DNA of 17,164 nucleotides. Source: an uncultured Bacteroidota bacterium. Its GTDB lineage: Bacteria > Bacteroidota > Bacteroidia > Chitinophagales > Chitinophagaceae. Positions within the stretch are counted from its first letter, which is position 1; each line of letters begins with the position of its first letter. Made by a program: the position numbers and the translations under genes. The notes below the pieces were generated by a model that worked only from the letters and a program-made list of their open reading frames with translations, was not told the DNA's origin and ran no database searches. This document shows, piece after piece, positions 6,112 to 13,020 of this stretch. The stretch covers positions 1 through 17,164 of the forward strand of contig CAMLKS010000010.1 in NCBI GenBank assembly GCA_946480675.1, read 5' to 3'.

Positions 6112-6609
6112 TTATCTGTTGTCGGCTATAGGTTTTTTCTCTATCCGCAAGCCTACCTGCATTATTTCGGGTAATGGATTAACCCGCATATTCTGCTCCA
6201 GCCTTATTTCCCATGTTCCTTTTTTGCGCAGCATTACCGTATCGCCGTCGTTCGATATAGGCATCCGTTGTTCCCATATGGCACCCATGCCGCGCCCCAT
6301 CCATTTACCGCCAGGTTCTGCAAGGGGTATTTCTATACGTGCTTTTTGAAATACGCTATCGCCCGGCGCCTTGGTATATATCCATACCCATATATTAGAA
6401 TAAGGATATGCTTCCGTATGCCTTATAAGAAAAAACAGGTTGTAGCGTGCGTTCGTATCCGTTACATCAAATTTGAAAGAAGGACGGTAGGTATTATCCC
6501 ATGCGTTTTTAGGTATCGTATGCTCCTTTTGGTAATAAGGCGATGGCAGGCAACCGGCCATTCCTGATGCAACGCAAAAAAACACAATACCCCAGATAGT
6601 ACGAAACAT
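6112..6609 (-). CDS. gldH: gliding motility lipoprotein GldH
   Basis: A 165-residue lipoprotein. The N-terminus MFRTIWGIVFFCVASGMAGC has a lipobox ending in C20, so it should be anchored in a membrane. GldH features as I recall them: PKNAWDNTYRPSFKFDVTDT (about 34-53), NLFFLIRHTEAYPYSNIWVWI (about 57-77), then EPGGKWMGRGMGAIWEQRMP (about 98-117), matching the family's GxWxGxGxGdIWd block. GldH is required for gliding motility in Flavobacterium and is linked to the gliding/type IX secretion apparatus; its exact role is unclear. The start is ATG at 6609. A longer frame from TTG at 6636 would run through the -7 box and delay the signal peptide. A promoter sits between the YicC gene and this one, and the kinase follows 11 nt downstream. 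Confidence 0.88.
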   Translation of the reverse strand: MFRTIWGIVFFCVASGMAGCLPSPYYQKEHTIPKNAWDNTYRPSFKFDVTDTNARYNLFFLIRHTEAYPYSNIWVWIYTKAPGDSVFQKARIEIPLAEPGGKWMGRGMGAIWEQRMPISNDGDTVMLRKKGTWEIRLEQNMRVNPLPEIMQVGLRIEKKPIADNR

Positions 6610-6633
6610 GTATAGACAGCTTGATAGATGTTG

Positions 6634-6641
6634 CAAAGATA
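6634..6641 (-). promoter_or_regulatory. -7 box TATCTTTG before gldH
   Basis: Exact TAnnTTTG match followed by CA, 24 nt before the gldH ATG and just after the YicC stop codon. No -33 TTTG at 19-21 nt spacing is seen. It suggests gldH and the kinase can be transcribed independently of the YicC gene. Confidence 0.5.
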
Positions 6642-6650
6642 AACTTATGG

Positions 6651-7526
6651 TTACAAGATATTCAGCACTTGCTCTTTCGCCTTTTCCAGTTCATCTTTCA
6701 TATTGATGACCAATTGCTGTATCTCGGCATGATTCGCCTTGGAACCCAGTGTATTTATCTCACGGCCTACTTCCTGCAGTATAAAGCCCAGCACCTTTCC
6801 TTTGCTGATGCCTTGTTTTTCCACTGTGGTATGAAAATACTGGCAGTGCTGTTTCAGCCTTATTTTTTCTTCCGAAAAATCTATACGCTCTATATAGTAT
6901 ATCATTTCCTGCTCAAAGCGGTTCGGGTCCACATTGTCCGCACCTACCATATCCTGCAGCGATTGCATGATGCGCGTGCGTATCTTTTCAGTACGTTGCC
7001 CTTCCAGCGGCAGTATCTCTTGCAATAGTTCTTCTATCCTGTTGATACGGTTGTGCAGATCTTTATGCAGCGCTTCGCCTTCATGTTTGCGATGCTCCAT
7101 CAGCCCACGTGCAGCCTGCTCTATCACTTGCTTTATTTGCAGCCATTCATCTTCAGGTATCACATCTTGTTCCGGCGCTACTACTTCCGGCATGCGCATC
7201 AGGGTCGATAATACGTTTTCTTCAGGTATACCTATTTCTTTGGCTATCTGCTGCATGCTTTGGTAGTAAAACACAGCAAGCCCTGTATTTACTGTCATGG
7301 GCTTGGTAGCGCCTTCTTGCTTGATGGCTATGGTAAGGTCTATAGTACCACGCATCAGTATGCTGTTTAGTAGGTTGCGTATATCCAGCTCGTAGGAGCG
7401 TATGACGGGGGGAAGCTTTGTTACTATGTCAAACTGTTTACCGTTCAGCGATTTCATTTCTACTACTACCTGTCTGCCATTAATGGTAGCTTCTGCACGG
7501 CCAAAACCGGTCATCGAGTATAACAT
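6651..7526 (-). CDS. YicC/YloC family endoribonuclease
   Basis: A 291-residue member of the YicC/YloC family, originally described as a stress-induced protein and now regarded as endoribonucleases acting in RNA turnover (E. coli YicC, B. subtilis YloC). The start MLYSMTGFGRAEA is the family's conserved N-terminus, followed by VVVEMKSLNGKQFDI (about 20-34). The C-terminal DUF1732 block is present: FHTTVEKQGISKGKVLGFILQEVGREINTLGSKANHAEIQQLVINMKDELEK, about residues 230-281, split by the usual short helices. The longest frame runs from a TTG at 7547, adding seven residues before the conserved start; the ATG at 7526 is chosen because it matches the family. Its stop is 41 nt before gldH. In many Bacteroidota this gene is followed by guanylate kinase; here it is followed by gldH instead. 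Confidence 0.92.
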   Translation of the reverse strand: MLYSMTGFGRAEATINGRQVVVEMKSLNGKQFDIVTKLPPVIRSYELDIRNLLNSILMRGTIDLTIAIKQEGATKPMTVNTGLAVFYYQSMQQIAKEIGIPEENVLSTLMRMPEVVAPEQDVIPEDEWLQIKQVIEQAARGLMEHRKHEGEALHKDLHNRINRIEELLQEILPLEGQRTEKIRTRIMQSLQDMVGADNVDPNRFEQEMIYYIERIDFSEEKIRLKQHCQYFHTTVEKQGISKGKVLGFILQEVGREINTLGSKANHAEIQQLVINMKDELEKAKEQVLNIL

Positions 7527-7658
7527 ACTGTGTTGATTTGGAAACAAAGAAAAGATAATAGTGCTGCATTAAAAAACATGCGGTATCATTTTACATATCA
7601 AAATATTTAAAATCATCTTAAAACTATACACAGGGGTAATAACGGTGGGATATTTGGC

Positions 7659-7666
7659 TATTTTTG
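7659..7666 (+). promoter_or_regulatory. -7 box TATTTTTG before the EnvC-like gene
   Basis: Exact TAnnTTTG match, 28 nt before the ATG at 7695. A -33 TTTG at the right distance is not evident. Confidence 0.45.
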
Positions 7667-7694
7667 TTGCTTATCAATTAAGGCATATCATTTA

Positions 7695-9128
7695 ATGCGT
7701 ATAACCGCACTCATCATATCCATATTACTGGCAATGCCGGTTTTTGCACAGCAACAGCCTACTAAGGCTGAACTGGAAAAGCGCAGGCAGAGTATTATGG
7801 AATCTATTAAAGAAACCCAGCAACAACTGGAAGCTACTAAGAAAGACAAGAATGCTACGATGGGCCAGCTGCGCGCCTTGCAAAGCAAGCTGAAAGAACG
7901 CCAGCGCCTTATTGGTAATATCAACCAGGAAATAGGACAGATTAACAATAACATCCAGACATCCACGCAGGAAGTAAGTACGTTAAAACAAAATCTTGAG
8001 ATATTAAAAGCAAGGTATGCACAGTCAATACGGTATGCCTACCGCAGCCGCAGTTCTTATAATATGCTGGCCTTCATCTTTTCTGCCAGCAATTTTAATG
8101 AAGGGCTTCGCAGGGCAAAATACCTTAAAAAGTATCGCGATTACCGCAAACAACAAGCCGACCAGATACGCATTACCCAAGGCATTATTGTAAAGAAGAT
8201 AGATGTGCTGAATGCACAGAAGTCTGAAAAAGACATGCTGCTGACCACTGAAGAAAAGCAAAAGCTAGAGATACAGAAGGAAACAAATGAAACAGACCAG
8301 GTAGTCAGGGAACTGAAAGGCAGGGAAAAAGAATTGATAGCACAAATTGAAAAAGATAAAAAAGCTACAAAGCAGTTGGACCGTGCTGTGCAGGAAATCA
8401 TCCGCCGCGAGATAGAAATAGCACGCAAGAAAGCGGAAGAAGAAGCTAAGCGCAGGGCCGAAGAAGAACGCCGCAAACAGGAAGAAGCCGCAAAAGCTGC
8501 AGCCGCGCAGACTACCAGTAAAGTTGCAGTAGGCTCCAACAGGCCGGCAGAAGGCCCCATTAATATGGGCAATAACCGTACAAATACTAATAGCAAATCG
8601 AATGTAGTGGCTAACAACAATGCTCCTAAAACCACACCGGCTGCTACTAGCCCCGCAGCGCCTAAACCCACCCCTAAAAACTATAATTACTCTTTAACCC
8701 CCGAAGCCAATGCCCTTTCCAATAGCTTTGAAAGCAACCGCGGCCGATTGCCATGGCCGGTTGAGAAGGGTTTTGTGTCACAGGGTTTTGGTAAATATCA
8801 CCACGCTATTGCTACCAAGGTAGAACTGGAAAACTATGGTATAGATATCAGTACGAATCACGGTGCTACTGCACGCGCTATATTTGATGGTGAGGTCGCC
8901 AGGGTGTTTTATATCCCCGGTCGCAACTGGAATGTTATGATAACGCATGGTAATTATTACACATTATACTCTATGCTGGAAAGTGTGACTGTAAAGGCGG
9001 GTGACAAGGTGAACATCAAACAACAAATAGGTAAAGTAAGCATGAACGATGAAGGGGAATCGGTTATCAACCTCCAGATATGGAAAGGTACAACCCGGCA
9101 AAACCCCGAAACATGGATAGCGCGATAA
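7695..9128 (+). CDS. EnvC-like murein hydrolase activator with degenerate LytM (M23) domain
   Basis: A 477-residue exported protein. The signal peptide is 1-18 (LLAMPVFA). Residues about 22-110 and 165-270 are long coiled coils with K/E/R/A heptads. Residues 270-335 are a disordered Ala/Pro/Asn/Thr linker, and 352-477 is a LytM/M23 domain. The order coiled coil, linker, C-terminal LytM is that of EnvC, which activates cell-wall amidases at division. The catalytic zinc ligands of true M23 peptidases are mostly missing: the HxxxD motif reads NYGID (N380 for His, D384 kept), the Y-x-H-L position reads YSML (M427), and the HLH motif reads NLQ (459-461). It should therefore not cleave peptidoglycan itself, and an amidase partner is expected elsewhere. 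It has its own -7 box upstream and a strong terminator downstream. Confidence 0.9.
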   Translation: MRITALIISILLAMPVFAQQQPTKAELEKRRQSIMESIKETQQQLEATKKDKNATMGQLRALQSKLKERQRLIGNINQEIGQINNNIQTSTQEVSTLKQNLEILKARYAQSIRYAYRSRSSYNMLAFIFSASNFNEGLRRAKYLKKYRDYRKQQADQIRITQGIIVKKIDVLNAQKSEKDMLLTTEEKQKLEIQKETNETDQVVRELKGREKELIAQIEKDKKATKQLDRAVQEIIRREIEIARKKAEEEAKRRAEEERRKQEEAAKAAAAQTTSKVAVGSNRPAEGPINMGNNRTNTNSKSNVVANNNAPKTTPAATSPAAPKPTPKNYNYSLTPEANALSNSFESNRGRLPWPVEKGFVSQGFGKYHHAIATKVELENYGIDISTNHGATARAIFDGEVARVFYIPGRNWNVMITHGNYYTLYSMLESVTVKAGDKVNIKQQIGKVSMNDEGESVINLQIWKGTTRQNPETWIAR

Positions 9129-9140
9129 GCTATAGGACAT

Positions 9141-9177
9141 AAAAAAGAAGGAGCGATTGTATCGCTCCTTCTTTTTT
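9141..9177. terminator. bidirectional intrinsic terminator between convergent genes
   Basis: A perfect 17-bp inverted repeat, AAAAAAGAAGGAGCGAT and its complement, around a TGT loop. The A-run on one side becomes the T-run on the other, so it works on both strands, for the EnvC-like gene (+) and for gpmI (-), whose stop codon begins 1 base beyond it. Confidence 0.93.
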
Positions 9178-9178
9178 G

Positions 9179-10705
9179 CTAATCAATTAAAATATTCCCT
9201 GTCATTTCCACCGGTATCGTTATACCCATATAGTGAAGCATGGTAGGCGCTATATCGCCCAGTTTACCGGGACGTACACCTCCATGATAATCGTTCGATA
9301 TTACAAACAGCGGCACAGGGTTGGTCGTATGTGCTGTATTGGGGGAACCATCTTCATTTACCAGGTAGTCTGAATTACCGTGGTCAGCAGTCAGAAACAC
9401 GGCATAACCGTTTTCCAATGCAGCAGGCACTATCTGCGATACACATTTATCTACTGTTTCCGCTGCTTTTATGGCTGCAGCCCATACACCGGTGTGCCCT
9501 ACCATATCAGCATTCGCAAAGTTCAGGCATATAAAATCTGCCGATTGTTTTTGTATCTCCGGTATGATGGCATTGGTTATATCATAAGCACTCATCTCCG
9601 GCTTCAGGTCGTAGGTTGGTACATCCTTGGGCGATGGAGCCATGATACGGCTTTCCCCTTCAAACGGCACTTCCCTGCCGCCTGAAAAGAAGAAGGTAAC
9701 GTGCGGGTATTTTTCAGTTTCCGCTATGCGTATCTGCTTCTTGCCATTATTGGCCAGTACTTCGCCCAGTGTATTGTTCAGGTTATCGTTATGGAATAGT
9801 ACCCCTACGTTCTTATAGGTTTTGTCATATTCTGTCATAGTTACATAATGCAGGTTCAGCGGGTGCATCTGCTGCTCCGGAAATGCTTCCTGTGTCAGTG
9901 TTATTGTTATTTCGCGGCAGCGGTCGGTCCTGAAGTTGAAACAGATCACCACGTCACCATCCTGTATCGTGGCCAGTGGCGTGCCTTCATGGTTGCAGGC
10001 AATGATGGGTTTTATAAACTCGTCGGTAATATCCGCTTCGTACGATTGGTTTACAGCAGCTATAACATCTTGTGTATGATTACCCACGCCATTCACTAAT
10101 GCATCATAGGCCACTTTTACCCGCTCCCAGCGCTTATCACGGTCCATGGCATAATATCTGCCGCATACCGTGGCTATAAATCCATTGCTTATCACCAGGT
10201 GGTCTTGCAGGTCTTTCAGATAGTCATACCCGCTTTTCGGGTCGGTATCACGCCCATCGGTAAAAGCATGTACGGCTACACGTGCTACACCCTGTTTATT
10301 TGCCAGTGTACACATAGCCTTCAGGTGATTGGTGTGCGAATGCACGCCACCATCGCTCACAAGGCCTATGAGGTGCAGGGTTTTATTTTGCAGCCGGGCT
10401 GTTTCCAATGCATTCAGGAATACGGCATTCGTCGCCAGCTCGCCATCGCGCACCGCCACATTTATACGTTGCAGTTCCTGGTACACAATACGGCCTGCAC
10501 CCAGGTTCAGGTGGCCCACTTCAGAATTGCCCATTTGTCCGTCCGGCAATCCTACAGCTTCGCCATAAGTCACTAATTCTGTATTGGGGTATTTATTATA
10601 TAGCGATTTTACGAAGGGTGTATGTGCATTTGCAATGGCATCAGCAGCAGGTACTTGTCCGTGCCCCCAGCCGTCCATTATTATAAGCATTGCTTTTTTC
10701 GACAT
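9179..10705 (-). CDS. gpmI: 2,3-bisphosphoglycerate-independent phosphoglycerate mutase
   Basis: A 508-residue cofactor-independent phosphoglycerate mutase, interconverting 3- and 2-phosphoglycerate in glycolysis and gluconeogenesis with two Mn ions and a phosphoserine intermediate. The N-terminus KKAMLIIMDGWGHG carries the metal ligand D11. QMGNSEVGHLNLGAGR holds the nucleophile S61. HAFTDGRDTDPKSG binds substrate, and FLTADHGNSDYLVN and NTAHTTNPVP near the C-terminus are the second metal-site motifs. Length is normal. The longest frame begins at 10738, but those 11 extra codons contain the -7 box TATAATTTTG, and family members start at MSKK..IIMDGWG, so the ATG at 10705 is chosen. That leaves at most a few bases of leader. 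It is monocistronic and ends at a shared bidirectional terminator. Confidence 0.97.
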   Translation of the reverse strand: MSKKAMLIIMDGWGHGQVPAADAIANAHTPFVKSLYNKYPNTELVTYGEAVGLPDGQMGNSEVGHLNLGAGRIVYQELQRINVAVRDGELATNAVFLNALETARLQNKTLHLIGLVSDGGVHSHTNHLKAMCTLANKQGVARVAVHAFTDGRDTDPKSGYDYLKDLQDHLVISNGFIATVCGRYYAMDRDKRWERVKVAYDALVNGVGNHTQDVIAAVNQSYEADITDEFIKPIIACNHEGTPLATIQDGDVVICFNFRTDRCREITITLTQEAFPEQQMHPLNLHYVTMTEYDKTYKNVGVLFHNDNLNNTLGEVLANNGKKQIRIAETEKYPHVTFFFSGGREVPFEGESRIMAPSPKDVPTYDLKPEMSAYDITNAIIPEIQKQSADFICLNFANADMVGHTGVWAAAIKAAETVDKCVSQIVPAALENGYAVFLTADHGNSDYLVNEDGSPNTAHTTNPVPLFVISNDYHGGVRPGKLGDIAPTMLHYMGITIPVEMTGNILID

Positions 10706-10710
10706 GCCTG

Positions 10711-10718
10711 CAAAATTA
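10711..10718 (-). promoter_or_regulatory. -7 box TAATTTTG five bases before the gpmI start
   Basis: Exact TAnnTTTG followed by CAGGC and the ATG at 10705. Only 5 nt separate the box from the start codon, so transcription should begin within one to a few bases of the ATG, making gpmI mRNA nearly or fully leaderless. It lies inside the longest possible reading frame, which argues against the upstream ATG at 10738. Confidence 0.55.
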
Positions 10719-10855
10719 TAGCATGCCTTTGGATGCATGAAATGATTATTAACTCTTAACTTATATTATAAATAATTATTTAAAAAATGAGATTTTATCG
10801 TTATTTTCACAATCTTTAAACGAAAAGTTAAAAAATCATGCTTTTTGGCAGGTTT

Positions 10856-10886
10856 TTTGATGTGAATATGTTGATAAGTGACTTTG
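10856..10886 (+). promoter_or_regulatory. promoter: -33 TTTG and -7 TGACTTTG with 19-nt spacing
   Basis: TTTG at 10856-10859 and TGACTTTG at 10879-10886 (one base off TAnnTTTG) are separated by 19 nt, the Bacteroidota optimum. This is the only promoter in the window where both elements fit. It predicts a start of transcription near 10890, so the GTG at 10878 cannot be the translation start. Confidence 0.55.
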
Positions 10887-10898
10887 AAGCGGTTGCCG

Positions 10899-11297
10899 AT
10901 GAAACAATTTTACAAAAACGTACTTCTATACATATTACTCACGTTCTCTACGCTTGCCGTAAAAGCACAGGCGCTGGAAGATGTGGCCAATAGCCTGCGC
11001 AGTGGCAATGTCACTACGATAGCTAAATATTTCGATAATACAGTTGCCATCACGGTCAGTAATAATCAATCTATTTACAGTAAAGCGCAGGCTGAAATGG
11101 TATTAAAAGACTTCTTCAGCAAAAACCAGGTGAAAGAATTTACCGTTCGCCAGGCCGGCTCTTCGGGCGAAAGCTCCAAATATGCGGTAGGTACTTTACA
11201 AACTTCTAATGGCAATTTCCAGATTTATCTTGTTATGAAACAAAAAGAAGATAGCTACCTGCTCCGCGAAATAAGGTTTGAAAAACAGGAAAAATAA
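10899..11297 (+). CDS. secreted DUF4783 domain protein
   Basis: A 132-residue exported protein. The signal peptide is MKQFYKNVLLYILLTFSTLAVKAQ (1-24, in two parts: basic start, then hydrophobic core). The mature part fits DUF4783, a small Bacteroidota family resembling the NTF2-like fold: LEDVANSLRSGNVTTIAKYFDNTVAI (26-51), YSKAQAEMVLKDFF (60-73), VGTLQTSNGNFQIYLVMKQ (about 95-113) and a final LLREIRFEK (122-130). The role is unknown. The longest frame starts at GTG 10878, adding MTLKRLP; the ATG at 10899 is preferred because the promoter's -7 box overlaps those extra codons and the signal peptide then begins normally. It is a single-gene unit between its own promoter and a terminator 4 nt after the stop. 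Confidence 0.85.
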   Translation: MKQFYKNVLLYILLTFSTLAVKAQALEDVANSLRSGNVTTIAKYFDNTVAITVSNNQSIYSKAQAEMVLKDFFSKNQVKEFTVRQAGSSGESSKYAVGTLQTSNGNFQIYLVMKQKEDSYLLREIRFEKQEK

Positions 11298-11301
11298 AAA
11301 G

Positions 11302-11328
11302 AAAGACCCCGCAGATTACGGGGCCTTT
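11302..11328. terminator. intrinsic terminator, possibly bidirectional
   Basis: AAAG-a-CCCCG pairs with CGGGG-c-CTTT around a seven-base loop, followed by a short T-run. It immediately follows the DUF4783 stop and lies 20 nt past the end of the convergent DUF4139 gene, which it may also serve through the A-run on its other side. Confidence 0.75.
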
Positions 11329-11347
11329 TCTATGATATGCCTGCCTG

Positions 11348-12955
11348 TTACAGGTTTAGTATTTTGCCCTTAGGGTATTTCACAGTGAAGCCGATGTTTA
11401 TCTTCCTCGTTTCATTAGGCTTCAATTTCAGTACCCATTTCACCGCGCCGGTTGCAGCTTCCAGTTCGCCGCCATTTATATCGGTATCTTCTATCACTAT
11501 GTCTTTATCATTGCTCACCGGCAGCTGATCCATGATGGTTACATCCACTGCTTCTTTACGGGTGTTGCGTACCGTTATAGTGTACACAAATGTTTCACGC
11601 ACATTGCTGCCTATGGTTTTCACACTGCGCAGCTCTTTATCCCTTTCACGACGCACTACTATTTTCTTATCCCTGCCCAGCGATATGGTCATGGTATCTT
11701 TTACGTTGCGCACATCTATATATCCCTGGCCTACGTAGCTGCCTTCATAAAAGATATTGGTAGTAGCCGGTATCAGGTTCAGGTCTTCCCAATTGGTTAG
11801 TTGTGCCTGCAGGAAGGCATCGCGGTCCAGCTTAGGCGCTGCGTAGTAGCGATAGGTGGCCGGCAGCTCATATGTTTTCACGGCTATTATGTGTGATTGT
11901 CCATCACTTGGTATCGTATATGGCAGATCTATATCAAACGTGGTGTTAATACCACTATTATCTACCTGTACATAATTATTCATAGTACCTGCTGTCATTG
12001 ACTTATCCATCGCAGCTTCCGCTTGCGGTGCTGCCAGCGGCTTTTTATATGCGCGTACATTCACCTCGTTTAGATAACCTTCACCATAAGGCCTTGGTTC
12101 ATAAAAAGACAAGTACCAGGGATTCAATATAGGCGCCTGCGCGCCTTCATTAGGGTTACCCGTAGAAAGGCTCACTTTCACATTATCCCATTTCACACCA
12201 CTGTTCTGGTACACATTCGCTTTGTAAAACAGTTTTACGGGCGCTGACAGGTTTTCTACCCTCAGGTCGTAAGAGGGTGACCAACCCGCATTGGGCACTA
12301 CATAAGATATGCTGATGCTGGAAGCAGTAGCACGTGGTGTATAGAATTTTACCAGCAGCTGGCCGCCGGGCTGGAAGTCTTTGCGTTTCTCTTCTTCAAA
12401 CTGCATGCGCAGCAGTGCCAGGCTTTCATCTGTTTTTTTCAGGCTGGCTGCCAGTTTATCTTTTTCATTCAGCAATCCGTTCAGCCTGCTTTTCACCAGG
12501 TCCAGCATTTTTTGCAATTCTGCTACAGATAAACCTGTATTCGTACCGGATACTTGCTTGTTTTTAGATATCAGGTCTATCTGCTCGTTCACTACCAACA
12601 ACATATTGTTGGTACCGGCGCGCGATGCCTCTACTCTTTCTATGCTATCTTTCAACGCCTTGGCCCTTGGCGATAGTGTTTGTGCTTCCAGGTAGTTGTT
12701 TTGGAATGTGGCCGACTGGATGACCACGCCGTTATCGGCACCTATATTCAGGCTTTGCTGGTTCACATTGCCCGCTACATTGGTAAATAGTATTTCACTT
12801 TCGCCCAATGGCAGGTTTACTTTAGCATTACCCAATAGTTCTGCACCGCTAAGAAATACGGTAGCATGCGTAATATCAACCTTCTGGCGTGTTTGTGCGT
12901 ATAATGCGTTGCTATATAAAACTATCAACGCGACGAGGATCTTCTTAACATTCAT
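11348..12955 (-). CDS. secreted DUF4139/DUF4140 (mucoidy inhibitor MuiA-like) protein
   Basis: A 535-residue exported protein. The signal peptide is 1-20 (LIVLYSNALYA). The DUF4140 N-terminal domain spans about 26-125, with the hallmark THATVFLSGAELLGNAKVNLPLGES. A coiled coil of about 65 residues follows (120-190), then the DUF4139 domain from about 210 to the end, including YVVPNAGWSPSYDLRVENLSAPV (about 220-242), KWDNVKVSLSTGNP (255-268) and the C-terminal GAVKWVLKLKPNETRKINIGFTVKYPKG. Relatives are annotated as mucoidy inhibitor A; no biochemical role is settled. Residues about 297-325 (NEVNVRAYKKPLAAPQAEAAM) form an inserted linker. The start codon overlaps the distal arm of a 20-bp inverted repeat that begins 2 nt after the helicase stop, suggesting control of readthrough from that gene. 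Confidence 0.9.
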   Translation of the reverse strand: MNVKKILVALIVLYSNALYAQTRQKVDITHATVFLSGAELLGNAKVNLPLGESEILFTNVAGNVNQQSLNIGADNGVVIQSATFQNNYLEAQTLSPRAKALKDSIERVEASRAGTNNMLLVVNEQIDLISKNKQVSGTNTGLSVAELQKMLDLVKSRLNGLLNEKDKLAASLKKTDESLALLRMQFEEEKRKDFQPGGQLLVKFYTPRATASSISISYVVPNAGWSPSYDLRVENLSAPVKLFYKANVYQNSGVKWDNVKVSLSTGNPNEGAQAPILNPWYLSFYEPRPYGEGYLNEVNVRAYKKPLAAPQAEAAMDKSMTAGTMNNYVQVDNSGINTTFDIDLPYTIPSDGQSHIIAVKTYELPATYRYYAAPKLDRDAFLQAQLTNWEDLNLIPATTNIFYEGSYVGQGYIDVRNVKDTMTISLGRDKKIVVRRERDKELRSVKTIGSNVRETFVYTITVRNTRKEAVDVTIMDQLPVSNDKDIVIEDTDINGGELEAATGAVKWVLKLKPNETRKINIGFTVKYPKGKILNL

Positions 12956-13018
12956 AGATTCGCTGTTTTATGGTAATGGTGCAAAGAACATGCAGATTCC
13001 ATAAAACAACGAATCTAT
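12954..13018 (-). promoter_or_regulatory. 20-bp inverted repeat spanning the helicase-DUF4139 junction
   Basis: The arms lie at 12954-12973 and 12999-13018, separated by 25 nt. In minus-strand RNA all 20 positions pair (19 Watson-Crick, one G-U from 12963/13009). In plus-strand RNA that position is a C/A mismatch, so the structure belongs to the minus-strand transcript. It starts 2 nt after the helicase stop codon, and its distal arm includes the first two bases of the DUF4139 start codon. No T-run follows on the minus strand. TTTGCA in the loop (12985-12980) could be part of a -7 element. Confidence 0.7.
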
Positions 13019-13020
13019 TT

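Noticed and set aside
8141..8671. 176-codon reverse-strand frame, rich in Ser, Ala and Leu
   Set aside because: It is the antisense of the K/E/A-rich coiled coil and linker of the EnvC-like gene; such repeats keep reverse frames open.
10739..10855. AT-rich stretch between gpmI and the DUF4783 gene considered as an origin or attachment site
   Set aside because: There are no DnaA-box cluster, direct repeats or integrase nearby; it is adequately explained as divergent promoter DNA.
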